64,000 nucleotides of DNA from Novosphingobium resinovorum (GCF_027922145.1 NZ_BSFC01000011.1:496001-560000), one strand, 5' to 3'. Shown: positions 23,661-33,570, numbered from the stretch's first letter. Numbers and translations are program-made. Notes: generated from the sequence alone by a model not told the origin.

Positions 23661-26178
23661 CGCCCTCCCGTGGCGGACCGCCTGGACACTCGCCCGCCGT
23701 GACCTCTCGGCCCGGTTCAAGGGGCTGCGGCTGCTGCTCGTGTGCCTGTTCCTCGGCGTCGGCGCGATCGCCGCGATCGGGACGCTGACCGGCTCGATCG
23801 AGCGCGAACTGGGAACGCGGGGGCGCGAAATCCTTGGCGGCGACATCGAACTGAGGGTCTGGCAGCGCGCCTTCGGCAAGGACGAGGATGCGGCGCTCTC
23901 CCGCCTCGGCCGGGTTTCGCGCGGGCAACGCATGCAGGCCATCGCCACGAAGGGAGATGCCACCGCGCCCGTCGCGCTCAAGGCGGTGGACGGGAACTGG
24001 CCGCTCTACGGCCGCCTCGAACTGACCGACGGCCGCCGCGTCGGCGCCCCAGCCCCCGGCACGGCATGGATCGCCAAGGGCACCGCCGCCCGCCTCGGTG
24101 CCGGGAAGGGCCAGCGCATCGCCATCGGCGGCGTGCCAGTGATCGTGGGCGGCATCATCGCGACCGACCCCGAGCAGATGAGCGAGGGCTTCGCGCTGGG
24201 CGACACCGCCGTGGTGCCGCTCGACCTTCCCGCGAGCGCCGGGCTGACCGCGCCGGGCGCCATGTACCGCAGCGTCGTACGGGTGCGCTTCGCCGACCCC
24301 GCGCGCGATCCCGAAGCGGTGATCGACGCCCTCAAGTCCCGCTTCGGCGACGGCTTCGACACCCGCACCCGGCTGGCAGCCTCGCCTTCGACCGAGCGCT
24401 TCGTCACCCGCATGGGCGAGTTTCTCGTGCTGGTCGGGCTTGCCGCGCTGGTGATCGCCGGGATCGGCATCGGCGGCGGCGTCTCGTCCTATTTGGAGGC
24501 ACGGCGCAGTTCGATCGCAACCCTGAAGGTGCTCGGCGCCACCAGCGGCGACATCGCGCGCATCTATCTCCTGCAGGTCGGCGCGGCCGCCCTGGTCGGC
24601 AGCCTGGCAGGGCTTGCCGCAGGCGTGCTCGTGACCCCGCTCCTCGCCTCGGCGCTGCAGAGCCTGCTGCCGGTCGAGCCCGGGTTCACCGTCTCCCCCG
24701 CGGCGCTCGCGACGGCGGCGGCCTATGGCCTGCTGGTCGCGCTGATATTCTCCGCGCCGCCGCTGGTGCGGGCGCGCAGCTGGCCCGCGATGGCGCTGAT
24801 GCGCGCCCGCGTGGCGCCGCTCACGGCCGACCGCAAGGCGCTCGCCCTGCCGGTCGGCCTCGGCCTTGCCGCCATCGTCGCGCTGGCGCTGCTCAACGCC
24901 GCGCAGCCGCTGGTGACGCTGGGCTTCCTCGGGGCCTCGGCCGCGATGCTCGGCCTGCTGGCGCTCGTCGGCCTCGGCATCCGCAAGCTCGCCGCCCGCC
25001 TGCCGAGACCGCGCGGGCCGATGCTGCGCGCGGGACTGGCGAACCTCCACCGCCCGGGCGCGCAGACCGGGGCGCTGGTCACGGCGCTCGGCTTCGGACT
25101 TTCCGCCTTCGTGCTGATCGCGGCTGTGCAGACGAGCCTCGACGCCAACATCCGCCGCACCGTGCCCGAGCGCGCGCCCGACTTCTTCGTGCTCGACGTG
25201 CCGAAGGACAAGGCCGATGCCTTCGCCGACGCGGTCGAGCGGACGATCCCCGGTTCCACCCTCAAGCTGGTGCCGAACATGCGCGGCCGCATCCTTGCCT
25301 ATGGGCCGAAGGACCGGATGACCCGCGTGGCCAGCCTCGGCAAGGACCTGCCCGATGGCGCCTGGGCGCTGCGCGGGGAGCGCGGTCTGACCTACTCGGT
25401 CGGCGTGCCCGAGGGCAGCAGCGTCACCTCCGGCCAGTGGTGGCCCGAGTTCTACCGGGGCGAGCCGCTTGTCTCGGTCGATGAGAGGCTGGCCGAGGCG
25501 ATCGGCCTGAAGGTCGGCGACTACGTGACCGTGGGCGTGCTGGGCGTCGAGAAGACCGCGCGCATCGCGGCGCTGCGCCGGATCGACTGGGACAGTCTGG
25601 GCTTCAACTACGTGCTGGTGTTCTCGCCCAATGCGCTGGCCGACGCCCCGCACAACCTCGCCGCGACGATCGAGGTGCCCAAGGGCGCGTCCACGGCGGG
25701 CCTGCTGCCCCGGCTGGTGCGCGCCTTCCCCTCGACCTCGGTGATCGAGACGGGGAGCCTGCTGCGCGATGCCCGCGCGCTGCTCGACCAGATGTCGGCG
25801 GCGATCCTCGCGGCATCCTCGGTTGCAGTGCTGGCGGGGCTCGCGGTGCTGCTGGGCGCTATCGCGGCGGCGCGGGCGAGCCGGACGTACGACACCGTGA
25901 TCCTGCGCGTGCTGGGCGCCAGTCGCGGGCAGCTGCTCGCGGCGCAGATGGCGGAATACGGGCTGCTCGCCGTGGTGCTCGCCCTCGTCGCGTTGGGCGC
26001 GGGCAGCGCGATGGCTTGGGCGGTGATCGTCAAGCTGTTCGAGTTCGCCTGGCTGCCCGACTGGCCGCGCGTGCTGGCGGTTCTGGCCGCCGGGCTGCTG
26101 CTGATCCTCGGCTTCGCCCTAGCCGGAACGCTGCCGCTGCTGCGGGCGAAACCGGCAAGGGCGCTGCGCGAACTTTAG
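23653..26178 (+). CDS. FtsX-family ABC permease, YbbP-like
   Basis: The 841-residue protein has an N-terminal membrane helix, a large periplasmic region, three membrane helices around residues 255-375 (FtsX domain 1), four more hydrophobic segments, another periplasmic region and a second FtsX domain at the C-terminus (about 715-835). This ten-helix layout is that of YbbP. The start is TTG at 23653, overlapping the stop of the ATPase gene by 8 bp. With the adjacent esterase it forms the conserved tesA/ybbA/ybbP neighbourhood, suggesting a lipid or acyl substrate. Confidence 0.92.
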   Translation: MADALPWRTAWTLARRDLSARFKGLRLLLVCLFLGVGAIAAIGTLTGSIERELGTRGREILGGDIELRVWQRAFGKDEDAALSRLGRVSRGQRMQAIATKGDATAPVALKAVDGNWPLYGRLELTDGRRVGAPAPGTAWIAKGTAARLGAGKGQRIAIGGVPVIVGGIIATDPEQMSEGFALGDTAVVPLDLPASAGLTAPGAMYRSVVRVRFADPARDPEAVIDALKSRFGDGFDTRTRLAASPSTERFVTRMGEFLVLVGLAALVIAGIGIGGGVSSYLEARRSSIATLKVLGATSGDIARIYLLQVGAAALVGSLAGLAAGVLVTPLLASALQSLLPVEPGFTVSPAALATAAAYGLLVALIFSAPPLVRARSWPAMALMRARVAPLTADRKALALPVGLGLAAIVALALLNAAQPLVTLGFLGASAAMLGLLALVGLGIRKLAARLPRPRGPMLRAGLANLHRPGAQTGALVTALGFGLSAFVLIAAVQTSLDANIRRTVPERAPDFFVLDVPKDKADAFADAVERTIPGSTLKLVPNMRGRILAYGPKDRMTRVASLGKDLPDGAWALRGERGLTYSVGVPEGSSVTSGQWWPEFYRGEPLVSVDERLAEAIGLKVGDYVTVGVLGVEKTARIAALRRIDWDSLGFNYVLVFSPNALADAPHNLAATIEVPKGASTAGLLPRLVRAFPSTSVIETGSLLRDARALLDQMSAAILAASSVAVLAGLAVLLGAIAAARASRTYDTVILRVLGASRGQLLAAQMAEYGLLAVVLALVALGAGSAMAWAVIVKLFEFAWLPDWPRVLAVLAAGLLLILGFALAGTLPLLRAKPARALREL

Positions 26179-26207
26179 AAGCCGATCTCTACCCTCACCA
26201 CTCATTG

Positions 26208-26291
26208 GTCATTCCCGCGAAGGCGGGAACCCATCTGCTGACGCTTCCTGTTCGCGATCATCAGATGGGTCCCCGCCTTCGCGGGGATGAC
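26208..26291. repeat. Intergenic palindrome TCATTCCCGCGAAGGCGGG, copy 1
   Basis: GTCATTCCCGCGAAGGCG at the left is mirrored by CGCCTTCGCGGGGATGAC at the right, with an inner CCATCTG/CAGATGG pair. Related copies are at 39556-39640 and 48095-48179. It lies between convergent genes. Confidence 0.92.
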
Positions 26292-26302
26292 GGGATTGGA
26301 AA

Positions 26303-26785
26303 TCAGGCGAAGACCTCGCGGTTGTCGAACAGCACGCTGGGATCGCGCGTCTTGTAGACGAGCGTGCTGGCGACGATGTCGTGCAAGCCCTGCTTGCGCT
26401 CGGTGAAGGCGACCATGATGTAGCCGATGCACAGGATCAGGCTCGACAGGATCTTGGCGAAGTAGCGCCCGGTCGCACGCGCGAAAGTCAGCCGTTCGCC
26501 CCGCAGGTCGGTAACGACCACGCCGACGGCCAGCTTGCCGACGGTCGCCTGCAGCTTCGAGCTTTCCATGATCGCGAAGTAGAGCCAGTTGATCACCAGC
26601 GACGCGCCGATCATGCCGAACATCATCATCCCGAACGCCGCGTTCTCGCCCGCGCCCAGCCCCGTCAGCGGCAGCGCGAGGCCGACGCCGAAGATGCCGC
26701 CGATGATCGAAGTCGCGATCTGCAGGATGATCGCGTCAAGGATGTAGGCGAGCACGCGCCACCAGAAGCCACCATACGGAATCAT
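26303..26785 (-). CDS. RDD-family membrane protein
   Basis: The protein (160 residues from the ATG at 26785, which has GGGGG 5 bp upstream) begins IPYGGFWWRVLAYILDAIIL with the R..D pattern of RDD proteins. It has about three hydrophobic segments and contains the family motif TVGKLAVGVVVTDLRGERL followed by GRYFAKILSSLILCIGYI. RDD proteins are poorly characterised; some are linked to ion transport. Confidence 0.88.
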   Translation of the reverse strand: MIPYGGFWWRVLAYILDAIILQIATSIIGGIFGVGLALPLTGLGAGENAAFGMMMFGMIGASLVINWLYFAIMESSKLQATVGKLAVGVVVTDLRGERLTFARATGRYFAKILSSLILCIGYIMVAFTERKQGLHDIVASTLVYKTRDPSVLFDNREVFA

Positions 26786-27020
26786 GCATTCCCCCTTATT
26801 TTTGCGGCCTGCCCAGCCTGACAATGCGACGCAAGTTCACATTTAAATCGGGAAATTACAAAGACTTTCTGTTCCGCCTTCCGAAGCCGTAAAGAAAGAG
26901 GGGCGCAGGAGGCCGAGCCTCCCGCGCCCCTTTTCAGGTCCGCGTCCCGCTTCTCTTGCCGTACCTCCTCCCAGAGACGACACGGCGGGTACGCGCTTCA
27001 CACGCTCCGGGCTTTATCAT

Positions 27021-27068
27021 GCCGCATTTTCCGAGCCGCCGACCGCGCACGGCCGGCTTGAAAATGCT
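27021..27068. repeat. Short inverted repeat GCATTTTC...GAAAATGC, copy 2
   Basis: GCCGCATTTTCCGAG and CTTGAAAATGCTTC match copy 1 (20889-20936), with a different centre. It ends at the stop codon of the TonB receptor gene, so it would lie in that mRNA's 3' end. Confidence 0.75.
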
Positions 27069-29705
27069 TCAAAACCGGTAGCGCGCCGCCACGCCGTAAG
27101 TGCGTGGCTGGTTCGGATAGCCCGAGATCGAGCCGGGCTGTGCCGGGCTGTCGAATATCTGCAGAATGGTGCGGTCGTTCAGCAGGTTGCGGCCCCAGAC
27201 CGTCAGTTCCAGCCCGTTCGCCATCACGTAAGTCAGCGAGGCGTTCATGTCGTTGATGTCCTGCTTGAACTCCCGCGCGGCGGCGAGCGCTGCGGATACG
27301 TCGGTGACGTTGCCCGCGCTGTCGCGCACGACGAGGCCCGGCAGGCCCTCGACCAGACGGAACTGCGATTCGTAGTGATAGTCACCGCGCAGGATGATCC
27401 GGTCCCCGCGCGTTCCCACGGGCTGCACGAACTCGGCCGAGAACGTCGCCGAGAGCGGCGGGACGCCCGCCGGGGTCGTCCCCGAAAGGTCGCCGAAGGC
27501 CGAAAGCTGAAAAGTGTCGTACTTCGGGTTCAGGTACGTCCAGGCCATCGTCAGGGTCAGCTGGTCGATCGGCTTGGCCGAACCCTCGAACTCGATGCCG
27601 AACGCCGACTGCTTGCCCGCGTTCGCCAGAAAGAAGCCCGAGCCGGTGAAGATGTTCGACTGGAAGTTCTTGATCTCCTGCTTGAACACCGCGACGTTGG
27701 CCGAGACGATCCCCCAGTTGCCCTTGATCCCGGCCTCGTAGACCGTCGAATTCTCCGCATTGGCGAAGCGGCTGCCGGAGGTCAGATTGGTCACCGCCAG
27801 GCCCTGCGCGCGCAGTTCGACGAGGTCGGCAGGCGTCGGGCGGCTATCACGCGACAGGTTGATCGACGCCGCCTTGTAGCCGGTCGCCCAGGCCGCATAG
27901 AGGTTGACCGTGGGCGTCACGTCCCAGGCCACGCGCGCGGTGTAGCTGAAGTCGCCGTCGCTCACCCTGCCCGGCTCGACCGCGTTGGGCACGTTCATGA
28001 ACTGCGGGAAATACTGCAGCGCGCGCAGCGGATTGAGCGGGTTTGCCGCCGGATTGTTGGCATTGCCGTTCGCGAAGCCGACCAGCTGCTGATAGATCGG
28101 CGCGGTCTGCGGGTTCGTCGCGAAGGCGAAGATCGCCGCCGGGTTGGTCGGGTCCACACCCACCGAACGCAGCGCCCCGCCAAGCAGCAGTTGCTGGCGG
28201 AACGCCGAATAGCGCGGATCGTCGAAATTGATCGACGAGAACACGTCATCCGACGTCGTGTTGGTGGCGAAGCGCTTCTTGTCGTGCGTGTAGTTGAGAC
28301 CGCCGGTCACCGTCAGTCCCGGCGCCACCTCGAAGTCGAGCTGGCCGAAGATGGACCACGCCTCGTTCTTCAGCTTGTAGGCCTCGGTCAGGCCGGTGCC
28401 GGAAGCGAAGAACTGCCCGGCGTACTTGGCCGGATTGCCTTCGTAGGCGCCGAAGGCCGTCTCCAGCGCAGGCACGCTGAGCGCCCCGCCCGACAGGCTC
28501 TGGACGAGGAGGTTGGCGTAAGGCCGCGCATCGTCGCCCCAGAACACCTCGTTGTTCTGGTCGATCTTCTCGTTGAAATAGTAGCCGCCGATGAGGCCGG
28601 TGATCTTCTCGCCCACCTCGAAGTTGGCGCGCAGTTCCTGCGTGAAGGTCTTGATCCGCAGGTCCTGCCAGTTGCGGCCCAGCAGGTCGGCGCTGGAGAA
28701 GTCCGAATCCTGGTTGGTGAGCGCATTGGTGCGGCGGTACGAGGTGATCGAGGTCAGCTTGGTGGCGCCCAGATCATAGTCCAGCTGGCCCGAAACGCCC
28801 CAGTTCTCGATTCTATTGGACGATTCGAAGTTGTTGTAGACGAAGTTGTCGTACTTCTCGCCCGGCTGGTTGACCGCCCCGCCCAGCGCGAAGATCGCCG
28901 CCGTGGGGGTCGCCTGGCGCAGGTTGACCACCGCGCAGCAGTTCTCGTCGATCTTGCCGTAATCGCCGATCAGCCGCAGTTCGAGGCCGTCATGGTTGTC
29001 GAACAGCAGCTGCCCGCGCCCGAACCAGCGATCACGCTCGTTGGTGCGCTCGCCGGTGGCAAGGTCCCTGACGATGCCGTCGCGCTTGTTGAGCCCGCCC
29101 GCGAGGCTGAATGCGACGTTCTCGCTTAGCGGCCCGGTTACCGTGCCCTTGACGACTACGGCGTCGTAGTTGCCGTAGCTGGCCTCGACATTGCCGCCGA
29201 ACTGGAACTGCGGCTTCTTGGTAACAATCGAGATCACGCCCGCCGAGGCATTCTTGCCGAACAGCGTGGACTGCGGCCCACGCAGCACCTCGATGCGCTC
29301 CACATCGGGGAAGTCCGCGATCATCGAGGCCGAGCGCGAGCGGTAGACGCCGTCGATGAACAGGCCCACCGAAGGCTCGATACCCGCGTTGTTGGCGCCG
29401 TTACCGAAGCCGCGGATATAGAAGTTGGTATTGGCGCTCGACTGCAACTGGTTGACGCGCAGCGACGGCACCAAAGTCTGCAAGTCCTTGAGATCGCGCA
29501 TCTGCGCGCGTTCCAGCGTCGCTCCGCTGGTCACCGAGACGGCGACTGGCACGTCCTGCAGCGTCTGCTCGCGCTTGGTCGCGGTGACGATGATGGTATC
29601 GGTGTACTGCTCGTCGGCCGCCTGAGGCGCCGCATCCTGCGCCAGAGCCGCCGGCGCCCACAGTACCGCGGAAGCCCCCGCCAGCAGCGCGGACTTGTGC
29701 GCCAT
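27069..29705 (-). CDS. TonB-dependent outer-membrane receptor
   Basis: From the ATG at 29705 the protein is 878 residues with a signal peptide (LLAGASAVLWAPAALAQ). A TonB box (DTIIVTATKREQ) is just after it, a plug domain (RGFGNGANN and VLRGPQSTLFGKNASAGVI) covers about residues 45-165, and a long beta-barrel ends in a terminal aromatic (AARYRF). The extra stretch back to an ATG at 29768 has a better ribosome-binding site (GGGG, 6 bp) but would put about 21 residues before the signal peptide. The substrate is unknown; sphingomonad receptors of this type take up siderophores, glycans or aromatics. Confidence 0.94.
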   Translation of the reverse strand: MAHKSALLAGASAVLWAPAALAQDAAPQAADEQYTDTIIVTATKREQTLQDVPVAVSVTSGATLERAQMRDLKDLQTLVPSLRVNQLQSSANTNFYIRGFGNGANNAGIEPSVGLFIDGVYRSRSASMIADFPDVERIEVLRGPQSTLFGKNASAGVISIVTKKPQFQFGGNVEASYGNYDAVVVKGTVTGPLSENVAFSLAGGLNKRDGIVRDLATGERTNERDRWFGRGQLLFDNHDGLELRLIGDYGKIDENCCAVVNLRQATPTAAIFALGGAVNQPGEKYDNFVYNNFESSNRIENWGVSGQLDYDLGATKLTSITSYRRTNALTNQDSDFSSADLLGRNWQDLRIKTFTQELRANFEVGEKITGLIGGYYFNEKIDQNNEVFWGDDARPYANLLVQSLSGGALSVPALETAFGAYEGNPAKYAGQFFASGTGLTEAYKLKNEAWSIFGQLDFEVAPGLTVTGGLNYTHDKKRFATNTTSDDVFSSINFDDPRYSAFRQQLLLGGALRSVGVDPTNPAAIFAFATNPQTAPIYQQLVGFANGNANNPAANPLNPLRALQYFPQFMNVPNAVEPGRVSDGDFSYTARVAWDVTPTVNLYAAWATGYKAASINLSRDSRPTPADLVELRAQGLAVTNLTSGSRFANAENSTVYEAGIKGNWGIVSANVAVFKQEIKNFQSNIFTGSGFFLANAGKQSAFGIEFEGSAKPIDQLTLTMAWTYLNPKYDTFQLSAFGDLSGTTPAGVPPLSATFSAEFVQPVGTRGDRIILRGDYHYESQFRLVEGLPGLVVRDSAGNVTDVSAALAAAREFKQDINDMNASLTYVMANGLELTVWGRNLLNDRTILQIFDSPAQPGSISGYPNQPRTYGVAARYRF

Positions 29706-30082
29706 GATCCTGCGTTCGTTGAAGATGCGCGTACCCCGCGCGCAGATGCCCGCCAAAACACCCTTCATCGGATCCCCTGTCCCTTCCTGCACGACTGCCC
29801 GCGTCGTGGTGCGCAAAGCTGGTCGCAATTGGTAAGAGGGGCAGCTTATGTCGTTCTACGAGCGCTCACAATCGGGACCTGTGCATAGCTGCGGACATTC
29901 TGCACCATTGTTGTACTATCGACACAGGATGTGACGAAGTATGTCGGGCGCCATTACCCCCAGCAGTCTGCCTCATCTCACTGCGCTTGCCGAAATGCCC
30001 GCCATCGGCTAAGGGCGCGGCAATTTTGCGGTGCAGCACACGATGGCTGCCCGCCTCCGGCCCTCGTACAGAGAGAACAACA
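29706..30082. other. Divergent regulatory region between TonB receptor and typA
   Basis: This 377-bp stretch (less if the receptor starts at 29768) has no convincing gene. It must hold the promoters of both divergent genes. I see no clear Fur box or consensus -35/-10 pair. Confidence 0.5.
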
Positions 30083-31915
30083 ATGTCCGCCCCGCTTCCC
30101 TTGCGCAATATCGCGATCATTGCGCACGTCGACCATGGCAAGACCACCCTTGTCGACCAGCTGTTTCGCCAGTCCGGCACGTTCCGTGACAACCAGCGCA
30201 TCGAAGAGCGCGCGATGGACAGCAACGACCTCGAAAAGGAGCGCGGCATCACCATTCTGGCGAAGCCGACCTCGATCGAGTGGAACGGCTATCGCATCAA
30301 CATCGTCGACACGCCCGGACACGCCGACTTCGGCGCCGAAGTGGAGCGCATCCTCTCGATGGTGGACGGCGTCGTCCTGCTGGTGGACTCGTCGGAAGGC
30401 GCGATGCCGCAGACCAAGTTCGTCACCGGCAAGGCGCTGGGCCTCGGCCTGAAGCCGATCGTCGTCGTCAACAAGATCGACCGTCCCGACGGCCGCCACG
30501 CCGAAGTGCTGGACGAAGTGTTCGACCTCTTCGTCAGCCTCGACGCCAACGACGAGCAGCTGGACTTCCCGACCCTCTACGCTTCGGGCCGCAACGGCTA
30601 CGCCAGCTACGATGCGGACCGCCGCGAAGGCGACCTGACCCCGCTGTTCGAGAAGATCGTCGAGCACGTCCCCGCGCCGAACCTCGACGTCGACGCGCCG
30701 TTCTCGTTCCTCGCCACCCTGCTTGACCGCGACAACTTCATGGGCCGCGTCCTGACCGGCCGCGTCCAGTCGGGCACGCTGAAGGTCAACGACCCGATCC
30801 GCGCCATCGACATGGACGGCAAGGTCGTCGAAGTGGGCCGCGCCACCAAGGTGCTCTCGTTCCGTGGCCTCGACCGCGTGCCCGTGGAAGAAGCCCGCGC
30901 CGGTGACATCATCGCGCTCGCCGGTCTCGAAAAGGCGACCGTGTCGAACACCATCGCCGATCCTTCGGTCACCGAGGCGATCCAGGCGCAGCCGATCGAT
31001 CCGCCGACCCTGGCGATGCGCTTCGCCGTCAACGACTCGCCGCTCGCGGGCCGTGAAGGCGACAAGGTCACCAGCCGCATGATCCGCGACCGCCTGATGC
31101 GTGAAGCGGAAACCAACGTCGCCATCCGCGTCACCGAGTCGGCCGACAAGGACAGCTTCGAAGTCGCCGGTCGCGGCGAACTCCAGCTGGGCGTCGTGAT
31201 CGAAACCATGCGCCGCGAAGGCTTCGAACTGGGCATCAGCCGTCCGCGCGTGCTGTTCGGCACCGACGAAAAGGGCGGCCGCACCGAGCCTTACGAAACC
31301 GTCGTGATCGACGTGGACGACGAGCACTCGGGCACGGTCGTCGAGAAGATGCAGCGCCGCAAGGCAGAGCTGACCGACATGCGTCCGTCGGGCTCGGGCA
31401 AGACCCGCATCACCTTCTCGGCCCCTTCGCGCGGCCTGATCGGCTACCACGGCGAGTTCCTTTCGGACACGCGCGGCACCGGCATCATGAACCGCCTGTT
31501 CGAGAAGTACGACGCCCACAAGGGTCCGATCGAGGGCCGCCAGAACGGCGTGCTGATCTCGAACTGCACCGGTGAAGCGGTCGGCTACGCGCTGAACTCG
31601 CTCGAAGATCGCGGCGTGCTGTTCATCAAGCCCCAGGAAAAGATCTACGAGGGCATGCTGATCGGCGAGAACGCCAAGACCGACGACCTCGAAGTGAACC
31701 CGATGAAGTCGAAGCAGCTGACGAACTTCCGTTCGACCGGCAAGGACGACGCCATCCGCCTCACCCCGCCGCGCGTGATGACGCTGGAGCAGGCGATCGC
31801 CTACATCGACGACGACGAGATGGTCGAAGTCACCCCGCAGTCGATCCGCCTGCGCAAGGTCCACTTGGACCCGAACGAGCGCAAGAAGCAGAGCCGCAAG
31901 AAGGAAAACGCCTGA
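30083..31915 (+). CDS. typA: Ribosome-associated GTPase TypA/BipA
   Basis: BipA is an EF-G-like GTPase that binds the ribosome under stress and helps 50S assembly. The 610-residue protein shows G1 AHVDHGKTTLVDQL, G3 DTPGHADFG and G4 NKIDRP, then EF-Tu domain 2, an EF-G V-like domain and the BipA-specific C-terminal region (SNCTGEAVGYALNSLEDRG). The ATG at 30083 gives the standard MSAPLPLRNIAIIAHVDH start. The C-terminus is lysine-rich, as usual. Confidence 0.97.
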   Translation: MSAPLPLRNIAIIAHVDHGKTTLVDQLFRQSGTFRDNQRIEERAMDSNDLEKERGITILAKPTSIEWNGYRINIVDTPGHADFGAEVERILSMVDGVVLLVDSSEGAMPQTKFVTGKALGLGLKPIVVVNKIDRPDGRHAEVLDEVFDLFVSLDANDEQLDFPTLYASGRNGYASYDADRREGDLTPLFEKIVEHVPAPNLDVDAPFSFLATLLDRDNFMGRVLTGRVQSGTLKVNDPIRAIDMDGKVVEVGRATKVLSFRGLDRVPVEEARAGDIIALAGLEKATVSNTIADPSVTEAIQAQPIDPPTLAMRFAVNDSPLAGREGDKVTSRMIRDRLMREAETNVAIRVTESADKDSFEVAGRGELQLGVVIETMRREGFELGISRPRVLFGTDEKGGRTEPYETVVIDVDDEHSGTVVEKMQRRKAELTDMRPSGSGKTRITFSAPSRGLIGYHGEFLSDTRGTGIMNRLFEKYDAHKGPIEGRQNGVLISNCTGEAVGYALNSLEDRGVLFIKPQEKIYEGMLIGENAKTDDLEVNPMKSKQLTNFRSTGKDDAIRLTPPRVMTLEQAIAYIDDDEMVEVTPQSIRLRKVHLDPNERKKQSRKKENA

Positions 31916-31982
31916 TTTTGCCCTCCCCTGTGGTCGGGCTTTGAAAAGAGCGATCGCGGGGGGATGCATTACCGGTTGAATG

Positions 31983-32027
31983 AAAGGTCGGGGCGCCGAA
32001 GGGCGCTTTCCGGCCTTTCGTGTTTTT
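31983..32027 (+). terminator. Probable terminator after typA
   Basis: AAAGGTCGG (31983-31991) pairs with CCGGCCTTT (32010-32018), with an inner GGCGCC/GGGCGC region. TGTTTTT follows. It lies only 13 bp before the next start codon, so it may also influence that gene. Confidence 0.65.
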
Positions 32028-32039
32028 GAAGCAGGGGGC

Positions 32040-32666
32040 ATGACTGCAATGACGAGTTCCAACGCACCCTCGCCCACCCCGCACGGGCACGGCGAGGATA
32101 TCTACGCGATGTTCGTGGGCACGATCCATCTGGCGGTCGGGCTCGTGCTGCTGCGCGCGGCAGGGCTCGCGACAGGCGGTGTGGCGGGTGTCGCGCTGGT
32201 GCTGAGTTATGCAACGGGATGGCCGGTGGGCCTGCTCTATGCGCTGATCTCGGCGCCGCTGATGGCGATCACCTTGCGCTCGATGAGCTGGCGGTTCCTG
32301 ATAAAGACCGCCGTGGTGACGCTCGGCCTGTTCGCGATGACCGCCCTGGCCCCGATGGGCATCGACATCGCCCGGGTGAGCGACCCGGTTGCAGCGGTCG
32401 TCGGCGGCAGCGTCATCGGCATGGGCGCGCTCGCCCTCGCCCGCCATGGGGCCGCAACGGGCGGCTCGGGAGCGCTGGTGCTATGGCTTTATCGCACGCG
32501 TGGATGGAATGCCGGCCGCACCCAGCTCATCATCGACGGTACGGTGCTGCTGTTCGCCGCCTCACGGCTCGATGCGGTGCGCATGGCCTGGTCGCTGCTG
32601 GGCGTCGCGGCGACGGCGGGCATCCTCTGGGCCTGGCACCGCCCGGGCCGCTATACCGGATACTGA
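32040..32666 (+). CDS. YitT-family integral membrane protein
   Basis: The protein (208 residues from the ATG at 32040; another ATG is at 32049) has about five hydrophobic segments. It contains YitT-type motifs: GTIHLAVGLVLLRAAGLATGGVAGVALVLSY-like first helix pair, SMSWRFLIKTAVVT and GGSGALVLWLYRTRGWNAGRTQLIIDG. The cytoplasmic DUF2179 domain found in longer YitT proteins is absent. The function is unknown. Confidence 0.85.
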   Translation: MTAMTSSNAPSPTPHGHGEDIYAMFVGTIHLAVGLVLLRAAGLATGGVAGVALVLSYATGWPVGLLYALISAPLMAITLRSMSWRFLIKTAVVTLGLFAMTALAPMGIDIARVSDPVAAVVGGSVIGMGALALARHGAATGGSGALVLWLYRTRGWNAGRTQLIIDGTVLLFAASRLDAVRMAWSLLGVAATAGILWAWHRPGRYTGY

Positions 32667-32668
32667 AA

Positions 32669-32696
32669 GAGGGCCGGCCCTGCCCGGCCGGCCCTC
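32669..32696. terminator. Bidirectional terminator between the YitT-like and TorF genes
   Basis: A 9-bp stem GAGGGCCGG/CCGGCCCTC (32669-32677 with 32688-32696) has a 10-nt loop. On the minus strand it is followed by TTTC. The genes on either side converge on it. Confidence 0.65.
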
Positions 32697-32724
32697 CCCC
32701 CGTTTGCCCCACAAGGCCGAGTGA

Positions 32725-33570
32725 TCAGAACGCCGCGGACAGCGAGAACACCACGGTCGAGCCGGAGATCTGCGAACCGTTCTTGGAGGAGGAGAAGTTC
32801 GGCTTCAGGTAAGCCGATTCCGCCTTCGAGATGTCGGTATCGATGTAAGCCACGCCCAGCACGACCGGGCCGACCGCGAGGTCCGCGCCGAGCATCCAGT
32901 CGAGATAGCTGCCCGTCGGCGCCACGCTGGTGCCGTTGGGGCCAAGGCCGGAGTTGCCGTTCGAATAGCCCAGGTGTGCCTTCAGGGTCAGCGGCGTGTT
33001 GGGAATGCCGGTGCTGGCATCGCCCCAGAGGTAGAAGTTGTCCGACTTGGCGCCGGGTGCATCGGGAATGCCGGTCGCGTAGGAATCGGCGTCCAGATAC
33101 CAGCGACCGAGCGCTTCCTGCTTGGGCGCATAGGCCGCGCCGACGAGCAGGTTCGCCGGGCCGACCGAGCCCGAAACCTTGACGTAGGGTTCAGCAAAAT
33201 CGGTGATGTCCGAGCCGCCCGGGTACATGTACCAGGTCACGCCGACGTCCACCTTCACGCCCGGCGTCACTTCGGCCGCGAAACCGCCGTAGATGTCGAG
33301 TTCGGTGTTCGAGCCGCCGAAAGTGCCCCAGCCCGAAAGGTTCGAACCCCAGGTGCCGACGTAGAGCCCGCTTTCATGCGTAACCGAGACGCCGCCCTGC
33401 ACCGCGAGTTCCTTGTCGGACTGCGACACACCGCGAAAACGGTAGTCGGTGACGAGCCCGACGCTGCCCGCGATGGTGAATTCGCTGGGGGCTTCCTCCT
33501 GCGCCATCGCGGGAGTCGCAGCAAACGCGGCTGCGAGGCCGGCGACGCCGGCAAAGAGACGAAACTTCAT
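32725..33570 (-). CDS. TorF-family putative outer-membrane porin
   Basis: The 281-residue protein has a signal peptide (cut after ATPAMA) and amphipathic beta-strands ending in a terminal Phe (VVFSLSAAF). The opening TIAGSVGLVTDYRFRGVSQSDKELAVQGG is the signature of the TorF/gcw_chp porin family. Such porins are abundant in sphingomonads and their solutes are mostly undefined. It is a single gene with a 360-bp upstream region containing repeated GTTGC/GCAAC motifs. Confidence 0.9.
   Translation of the reverse strand: MKFRLFAGVAGLAAAFAATPAMAQEEAPSEFTIAGSVGLVTDYRFRGVSQSDKELAVQGGVSVTHESGLYVGTWGSNLSGWGTFGGSNTELDIYGGFAAEVTPGVKVDVGVTWYMYPGGSDITDFAEPYVKVSGSVGPANLLVGAAYAPKQEALGRWYLDADSYATGIPDAPGAKSDNFYLWGDASTGIPNTPLTLKAHLGYSNGNSGLGPNGTSVAPTGSYLDWMLGADLAVGPVVLGVAYIDTDISKAESAYLKPNFSSSKNGSQISGSTVVFSLSAAF

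Noticed and set aside
23560..25653. 697-residue minus-strand frame opposite the ybbP-like gene
   Set aside because: Arg/Gln/His-rich antisense translation of a well-supported ABC permease.
29978..32077. 699-residue minus-strand frame opposite typA
   Set aside because: Antisense shadow of a certain gene; runs across two plus-strand gene boundaries.
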